This document shows positions 57,726-64,000 of a stretch of 64,000 nucleotides of DNA, piece by piece (the first letter of the stretch is position 1; every line of letters begins with the position of its first letter). The translations under genes were made by a program, and so were the position numbers. Origin of the DNA: Trifolium pratense (taxonomy: Eukaryota; Streptophyta; Magnoliopsida; Fabales; Fabaceae); assembly GCF_020283565.1 (NCBI RefSeq), contig NC_060059.1, positions 41,904,338-41,968,337 on the forward strand, read 5' to 3'. The notes under the pieces were generated by a model. It was not told where the DNA came from and made no database searches. It was given only the letters and a program-made list of their open reading frames with translations.

Positions 57726-57871
57726 TTTTTTTTTTTTTTTTTTTGGGTCAAGTAGCCTAGTGGCTAGAAATTCCACCTTAAAGGCGGATAAGTGGAGTGT
57801 CCGGGGTTCGAACCCCGGCTCCTGCGTATATAACGCGATGTCCCGACCAATTGAGCTAAGCTCACGGGGAC
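57726..57871 (-). mobile_element. tRNA-derived SINE with perfect 16-bp duplication
   Basis: On the minus strand: A-box region 'gagcttagctcaattggtc', B box 'ggggttcgaaccccgg', then a poly-A tail (T-tract on plus, from 57722). The duplication AATTTAATAGTATTTT is at 57710-57725 and 57872-57887. A relic of the same family sits in DFR intron 4. Confidence 0.92.
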
Positions 57872-58989
57872 AATTTAATAGTATTTTAATTCTTGAAAAG
57901 CTAAATCATAATTTTTTTTAAAAAAAACTTCTATATTAAGTTGTTTATGTGTCTTTAAGACATACATTAATATTTGTTTTTTTTTTCTTCTTCTATGTTA
58001 TAAGTACATAGGTGGCTTAAGTTTTAAATTTAAGGTATTATAAATAAACTTCTCGAGCAAATGTAATGTTTTTGTAAATAGATGTATTAATTAATTATAA
58101 AGAAAATACTAACATATATTCTAAAGGCACGTGATAAACAAGTTAATATAGAAATATTAATTTTAGAAGTTGTACACTCGACTTGTCAAAAATCAAATAA
58201 CAATTTTACTTTTAAATTTCTTACCATGTGCTCTTAAGATAACCATTAGCAAGACCATGAGTGGTTCTAAGGCAGCAAGTCTGAGTAGTTGCTCGGACTC
58301 TCACCAAAATTATTCATATTTTTATGAGTTAATTTAGGAAAAAATTGAAATTTTAAAAATTAGTTTAAGGCAAAATTATTTTTTTTATATTAAAATATAT
58401 GTTATATCACGTGAAATTTTGCTCAATCTCTTTAATAGCATGAGTATATTTATAAGGGGTCAAATAACCAGCTGCCTAACCCTTTGCTGTGTACCTATCC
58501 GTCGAGAGTGATGACCTTTACGTTGAGCACGTGACCCACCAAATGGTTTTTTTGGGTACACATCTTCTTCTTTTGGTACATACCATACCACTATCACCAA
58601 ATGGTTTTGTTGTTTGGTGGTTATTACTTATCAATATTAAGATAAGAAAAATAATAACTGATTTGTCGTTAACCCACTCAATTGATAAGCAATAATCATT
58701 ATTATGGATTATTTGAATTAGCTTATAGAAGTAGTTTATAAAATTGGTTTGGGGTTTTAGTAGTATGCATGATGTATTAAGTTTGATTTTCATTAGCAAT
58801 ATTTGTAAATAAAAAAAATAGTTTATAAAAATAAATAAATTTTATGTATTGTTTATAAATTTGTTAAGATGATTAATGATAAATAATAAAGAACACTAAA
58901 ACAAATCATGTAGTCCTACTAATCCTACTAATACCTAAAGATGACAAAGTGTTAGACTACAGACTATTCAAATCGTAGTGAAAACATTT

Positions 58990-59440
58990 TTCTTTGTCTT
59001 CAACCATCAACAAACAAGAATTTTAACAATACTAGTAAATAGTAAAGTGATTGTCATCTCATTCCGAACAAACACCATGTTGTTTCTCTCTTTCCAAATT
59101 TGCCAACAAGCCATTCAGATTACATGTAAACAACTTTGAACCTCTTTTCCAAATTAAATAAGTAGATACTAGAAAATTGTGAAACATGAGATTGCACATC
59201 AATAGAAAAAACACTAGTCACACCCAACGAATGACGAATATCACGCAAATGAGAATCGAAATATTTACATTCGAAAAACAAATGATTAGAAGATTCAACC
59301 AATCCATATCCACCTACACATTGTAACGAGCCCAAATGAATTGAACCTTGACGAATCAAATTATCATTAATCGGTAACCTGTTTAGGAGTAACCTCCAAG
59401 CGAAGATATAGACTTTCAAAGAGAGAAATTTATTCCACAT
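58990..59440 (-). pseudogene. LINE reverse-transcriptase zinc-binding fragment
   Basis: A minus-strand frame from 59440 to 59120 gives a typical zf-RVT domain: MWNKFLSLKVYIFAWRLLLN, RLPINDNLI, and SSNHLFFECKYFDSHLRDI with its Cys. Past the stop, in another frame, 'WQIWKERNNMVF' continues the usual LINE ending, so a frameshift or indel occurred. The reverse transcriptase and endonuclease parts are missing. Confidence 0.7.
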
Positions 59441-59540
59441 TAACTCCTTATTATAGAGGATTCACATGAGTTAGGAAATGATACACTTTTGAACTGAATA
59501 CCCCTTAATTGAATCAAGATGCAATCTCCAAGTATATATA

Positions 59541-59800
59541 CTCTCTCCGTCCCAAAATATAAGATCTAGTTGACCACTGCACGCATGTCAATGCATAATT
59601 TTGATTACTAGTATCTTTAATTGTCTATTAATAAAAATTATAAAAACTTAATATTTTTAAAATATTCATCAAAACGAATCAACACAAAATCTTATATGAT
59701 AATATTTACATCTATATATTATTAAAAAAATATAGTCAAAACAAGATAAATGAATAGTGCATTTAGTCAAATGAGTTCTTATAAAATGGGACGGAGAGAG
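59541..59800. mobile_element. Stowaway-like MITE, 260 bp, TA duplication
   Basis: The left end is CTCTCTCCGTCCCAAAATAT. The right end ATAAAATGGGACGGAGAGAG is its inverse, and TA lies on both sides (59539-59540 and 59801-59802). It ends about 215 bp upstream of the L31 start. Confidence 0.88.
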
Positions 59801-59902
59801 TATATATATAGAATATAAAATAGTCGGTTCAATTAAATTTGTAGGGTTGAATGGTTAAATGTAAGGGGTGAATGGAATTTTTTTTCACATTATAATTCTT
59901 TA

Positions 59903-59918
59903 TTGGGCTAATTGGGCC
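59903..59918 (+). promoter_or_regulatory. Site II elements upstream of bL31c
   Basis: TGGGCT at 59903-59908 and TGGGCC at 59913-59918, about 100 bp before the ATG. TGGGCY pairs are typical of plant translation genes. Confidence 0.5.
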
Positions 59919-60016
59919 GAATGGTATGAAATAGAAAAAGCCCATTTTACACTGTGAACAACAAAAACAACATATATCCACACAATCTCAAATTCTCATC
60001 TATCTCATCTGAAAAA

Positions 60017-60517
60017 ATGGCACAGTGCATAACCAATACCTTTGTACAAGGAAAACCATTGATTCCACTTCCCACAAAAAACGTAGTAATCAATTACATC
60101 TTCAAATTATTCATATTATTGTTTCTGAATTGAACTAACGAACTTGTTTTTTTTGTGTGTTTGTATTTGCAGAATCAGCAAGGAAAAAAAGTGGGCAATT
60201 TCGTAGTAGTTTCTAAGAAGAAAGACATACACCCAAATTTCTACGAGGATGCTAAGGTTTATTGTAACAATGAGCTTGTTATGACAACTGGTGGAACCCA
60301 GAAAGAGTATGTTGTTGATGTTTGGTCTGGGAACCATCAATTTTACCTTGGTAACCGTTCTGCTAATATGGTGAGTGATGATCAGGTGGAAAAGTTCCGT
60401 AAGAAATATGGTGAACTTGCAGAGATTATGGAGATTCCTGTACTTCAAGGTGAGATTGTTATTCCTTCGAGACGCAAAGGGATTAAAGGTGGTGGTGGTG
60501 GAAAGAAGAAGAAGTGA
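60017..60517 (+). CDS. RPL31: Plastid 50S ribosomal protein bL31c
   Basis: Large-subunit protein of the chloroplast ribosome, nuclear-encoded and imported. Two exons, 60017-60082 and 60173-60517, give 136 residues. The first ~35 residues (MAQCITNTFVQGKPLIPLPT, then a basic stretch) look like a transit peptide. The mature part begins near KKKDIHPNFYEDAKVYC, the bacterial L31 start. It continues with GGTQKEYVVDVWSGNHQFYL and ends in an Arg/Gly/Lys tail (KGGGGGKKKK). I recall Arabidopsis At1g75350 (EMB2184), essential for embryo development, as the close relative. Exon 1 was found from splice signals and frame; an unspliced frame starting at 60155 would lack the ATG and transit peptide. The promoter side has site II words. 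Confidence 0.95.
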
Positions 60518-60778
60518 GTATTTCATTTTGCAATTGTAATTGTAATTGCTTGTATGCTGTTTGTTGAATTGTCTCTATGAATATTTATTTTTGTATTTTA
60601 AATGTGGTGAAATAATCGTTTATGTGATGTTGTTTTGTTTGATAGTAGTAATGTGATTTTGATGTATTGATTTTGTTGATAGACATTTTGATGGAGGAAT
60701 GAATTCTCTAACTTTCATAGTTGGTGAGTTTAGTTTATTTACGAGAGAGATTTCTGTGAGAGAATGATTAGTTAAGAC

Positions 60779-60975
60779 CTATGAAGCACGGACATAGACA
60801 CGAACATGGACACTGGACGTCTGGACGCGACATCGACACGTCGACACCTCTAAATAATTTGAGAAAATGACCTAATTCAGTGTAATCATAAGTGTCGGTG
60901 TCGTGTCGGTGTCAGACACTGATGCGTGTCCGACACTGGGACACGCCTAATCCGAAGAGTGTCCTTGCTTCATAG
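60779..60975. mobile_element. hAT-type MITE with 8-bp target duplication
   Basis: Ends CTATGAAGCA and TGCTTCATAG; internal 'gtgtcggtgtcgtgtcggtg' and inverted 'cgacacg' words. GTTAAGAC lies directly outside on both sides (60771-60778 and 60976-60983). It is the same family as 21910-22064, but younger. Confidence 0.9.
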
Positions 60976-61010
60976 GTTAAGACTTAAGAGAGAGAGAGAG
61001 AGAGATAGAA

Positions 61011-61070
61011 ATATAGTTACTCATGTAGTTAGAGAATCCTATATAGTTACTCATGTAGTTAGAGAATCCT
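61011..61070 (+). repeat. Perfect 30-bp tandem duplication
   Basis: A 30-base unit starting 'atatagttactcatgtag' occurs twice head to tail (61011-61040 and 61041-61070) without a mismatch. Confidence 0.92.
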
Positions 61071-62478
61071 AGTCCAAAACAAAAATGAAGTTGGATTTCT
61101 AAGTATCACACATTTATGCAATCGTGAATCAATGTTGTAAAATATTGGCCATGACGGATTTTTGGAAAACCGATATGGCCATTTTGTGAGGGATAGCGGT
61201 GCCCGGTGCCATATGTTGGATTTTTGGCTCTCTGCCATCCGTCATCAATAACATTGTTGTGAATTTGGACCATTGAATTGGATGAAGTTATATTTTAGGT
61301 TCTATTATAAATAAGCTTTGGTAAAGTTTGAACATAAATGGTTTGATTTTCGTTCAATGGTTTAGATCTTTTGGCTTCTTGAATGCACGATTCTTCCCCC
61401 TTACAAGGAATCTAGATTTTACCCTGTTTCCAATAGAAGTTGCATGTTGAGTATGTTCTATAAGGATGTTTTAAATGTTAGGAAGTTAGTGGCTATGTTA
61501 GATTTCTAAGGTTCGAATATTGGACCTTTTGTTTAAAATTCCTTCTATGTCACTTAACTTGCTCAACCAAGCTATCTATTAGGGACATGTGCTGTATGAT
61601 TCTAAAATATTACTAGTAACTTTGTTGAACCTGTGTACTATCATTACCACACATAATTTTGTCTGGGTTGGACAATATTGTGATTTTGCTGAATAGAAAG
61701 AAGGTTGTCTTAGGAATCTAATCCAAAATCTCATGTGTCATCATACTGATACGGTGATAGCCTCTGAAAATTTTATATCTGTAGAGTTCTTTTAGTAGTG
61801 ATGCATCATGGGAACATACCCTCTCAATTGGAGAGTTCACTGGATTTCCCCCTGTTTCAATCCCTACCACTAAAACACTCTATCTCTTGTTTTTATTTTA
61901 TATCTTAAAATCTCTCACTTTTGTTATCCTAAGGCTTAGATTTCACTGGAGGCCACTTGAGATAATCGTCTCCGGTGCATCATAGTTCAATGTCAGTAAA
62001 GTTTGCATTGTTCAATTTGTTGGGTTGAATGTTGTAGTGAACCAATACAATACAGTGGTGAGTGTTGGAGCATCAATTGTGATTAAGATCAAAGAAGTTT
62101 TACATTGGATGAAAATGTTAGGGTTGAGCAACATAAAAGTGAGTGGATTCATATATCCAATACCTTAAAATTTCGATGAATATTTGATGCCCTATCTACT
62201 TATGTGTTTGCGCCTAATGTGAGGATCATCGGTTCATTAGACTTTAATTGAGTGTGAACTATGAACTGTGGAGATGAAACTCAAGCCATCTACATGTTCC
62301 AAAACTTTCAAAGTTTAACCACTAAACATGTTACGTTCAATTTGCTTTGATTGATTGATAGATTGGTAGCACTACTAACTACAACGTACACTTTCATTCA
62401 TACTAGCACTTTGCTAATACAATATACAACAACTAAACCATTTAAGACTAGTCTGATATAACTCTATGCTCAAGTTAT

Positions 62479-62662
62479 ATCAAAAGCACTCCAATACACA
62501 AAAGCACTCCAATACACCAACAAAAAGGAGCGGAAACTCAGAAAAAGAAAACACCAACAAAAGTACAAACTACACACCAACTTACTTCTCTACTGAACCC
62601 AACACAAGACCATCAACTTACTTCCAAACTACACACACCAACTTACTCCTCTGCTGAACCCA
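62479..62662 (+). repeat. Short tandem and direct repeats near the SABATH 3' end
   Basis: 'caaaagcactccaatacac' occurs twice in a row near 62480-62516. A longer unit with 'caaactacacaccaactta' and 'ctgaaccca' occurs near 62567-62602 and again near 62625-62662 with small changes. Confidence 0.7.
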
Positions 62663-62704
62663 GAACATGACTATCAACATATATAATTGTTGTTGTTACT
62701 GTTG

Positions 62705-63248
62705 TCACTTGACTAGAGAAATGTTGAAAGCCAAAAATTTAGGCCTAGTTTTGGAGAAATGGTGATCCAAAAGTTGAGCATACCTTCCAAACAAGTCGTC
62801 CATTATATGACTCCCAAAATGATATTCTAGTAGGGACTCATAAGCAGCCCTTACGAGCCTTGCGAAACCTTCTCCTTTTTCCGATTTGATCCCTTCATCC
62901 CAATCAATTTCATAAGTTTCAAGGGAATCCACTGAGAATGACCCTTCGTTTTCAATCACCATTTTCAATTCTTCATAACAACATGCATAGTAAGGAGCGT
63001 TAAAAGAATCCACTTTTTCTTCTTCAACAAGACCCTATGCACGGAAAAGTAAATAAATATGAGAAAGTTTAGAGTTTCCCAAGTATATACCATAGTATAA
63101 AATATTTTTACGGAAGTCTTTAATGGGAGGTGTGTCTAATATGAACCTCGGTACAAAGGTGAACTTTTACCAAATTTTTTTTTGTAAGAAATGAGTTTCA
63201 TACAAATATAGAATGGAGTATAAAATGTTCATGTTAGAGGCACCCATA

Positions 63249-63311
<63 letters not shown>

Positions 63312-64000
63312 ATTTAATTTTTATTAAAATTTGTAAAATTCCACCTTTGACTTTATATTGTTCGTCTACCTTTTGTTCATGTGTAATTATATTTAATATA
63401 AATATATGATAAGCGTTTTATTTACCTTTGACCTTTTTTAAGGGGTCCATATTAGATGTCATTATAAGTACGTAGGAGATATATATTATGTACCTCTGGA
63501 ACCATGGTCATAAGGGCTTGTGCTAAAAGTTCCCAATGGTAGCAACCATAGGGTGCTGCTGGGTCCATGGATTCTCTACCCATAAAAGAAAGGACCATGC
63601 GTCCCCCATCTACCAACTCTAGAGAACGTGACTCAAGGAAACATGAAAAATCATTTTGAAATTGTTGAGAATAAGCTTCTATCACAGAATTGGGAGTGGT
63701 CTTTGATATGTAGAGTTTTCCCTTATTCGATCTCCTCACACTTTCATCCTTCAAACCACTAGGAACCTATAGAAAAGAGGGATCAAAAGCTTGATTTTAG
63801 GAATAACAAGCCAAAACTTTAATTTAAATAAAATAAAAGATCAAAAGTGCATCTAAACATTTTAAATAAAAACATTAGAAAACGTACCCGAGAAAGCCAA
63901 TGGAGGCTTGAAGAAGAGTGAAAAAAGTTGATGGACTTAGTTGGGAAAAGTCTACCGTAGAAAGTTCCCGGTACGGCAGAAACAAAACAAGTAGAACCGA
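62705..64000 (-). CDS. SABATH carboxyl methyltransferase, 3' part, cut by window end
   Basis: SAM-dependent methylation of a small carboxylic acid, family of salicylate, benzoate and jasmonate methyltransferases; the substrate cannot be told here. Three exons are visible: from beyond 64000 to 63888, 63494-63766 and 62705-63034, about 237 residues of a family usually 360-380 long. Seen in order: [54 protein letters not shown], then [35 protein letters not shown], and EIDWDEG. These are the SABATH middle and C-terminal blocks. The SAM-binding N-terminus and start codon are outside. No internal stop or frameshift was seen, so the visible part looks functional. A long TTA repeat sits in the last intron. 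Confidence 0.92.
63251..63310 (+). repeat. (TTA)n microsatellite in the last SABATH intron
   Basis: About 60 bases of TTA/ATT repeat without interruption, between the two last exons (intron 63035-63493). Confidence 0.93.

Larger units (their letters stand above)
60518..62704. other. Intergenic between bL31c and the SABATH gene
   Basis: The first part is the L31 3' UTR. Then come a MITE, a (GA)n tract at 60988-61006, a 30-bp tandem duplication and low-complexity CA-rich repeats near 62480-62660. No gene. 'aaaatattggccatgacgga' and 'gtgccatatgttggattttt' near 61140-61225 look like repeat sequence. Confidence 0.5.

Noticed and set aside
57740..57840. Possible functional tRNA gene (good B box GGTTCGAACCCC)
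   Set aside because: No cloverleaf with a complete acceptor stem; the poly-A tail and target duplication show it is a SINE.
60155..60172. Start of the plastid L31 protein at the open frame before exon 2
   Set aside because: This stretch is intron sequence ending in the acceptor AG; a proper ATG with transit peptide lies in exon 1 at 60017.

Overview
The window is plant nuclear DNA. Its genes have GT-AG introns, it is very AT-rich between genes, and it is crowded with small transposable elements. The proteins and repeat families point to a temperate legume of the Medicago/Trifolium/pea group. That placement is a judgement from sequence recall; no database search was possible. All exon coordinates were worked out by hand from splice signals and reading frame.

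Layout. 1-6063 holds no intact gene, only repeats. 6064-10703 is a complete, recent Ty1/copia LTR retrotransposon on the minus strand. 11406-29519 is a compact housekeeping block: cytosolic ribosomal protein uL30/RPL7 (minus), a 144-residue plant protein of unknown function (plus) with a truncated pseudogene copy upstream, a mitochondrial-type PPR protein (minus), mitochondrial gamma carbonic anhydrase of complex I (plus) and 20S proteasome subunit alpha-1/PAF (minus). 29520-34848 is a repeat region with nested MITEs and SINEs. 34849-43701 holds an auxilin-like J-domain protein (plus) and chloroplast ornithine carbamoyltransferase (minus). 47504-55759 holds two tandem dihydroflavonol 4-reductase (DFR) genes (minus). 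60017-60517 is plastid ribosomal protein bL31c (plus), and 62705-64000 is the 3' part of a SABATH methyltransferase (minus) that runs off the window.

How the genes relate. Most are independent housekeeping functions: translation in cytosol and plastid, proteasome, complex I, clathrin uncoating, arginine synthesis. From memory, auxilin-like/OTC/L31 matches the order of Arabidopsis At1g75310/At1g75330/At1g75350, and gammaCA/PAF matches At1g47260/At1g47250, so the window joins two ancient syntenic blocks. The DFR pair lies between OTC and L31. It is the specialised-metabolism part of the window (anthocyanin and proanthocyanidin synthesis) and its most interesting one. One copy has Asp and the other Asn at the residue known to affect dihydroflavonol choice, and exon 2 is almost identical in the two genes while the other exons differ clearly, which suggests a gene-conversion tract.
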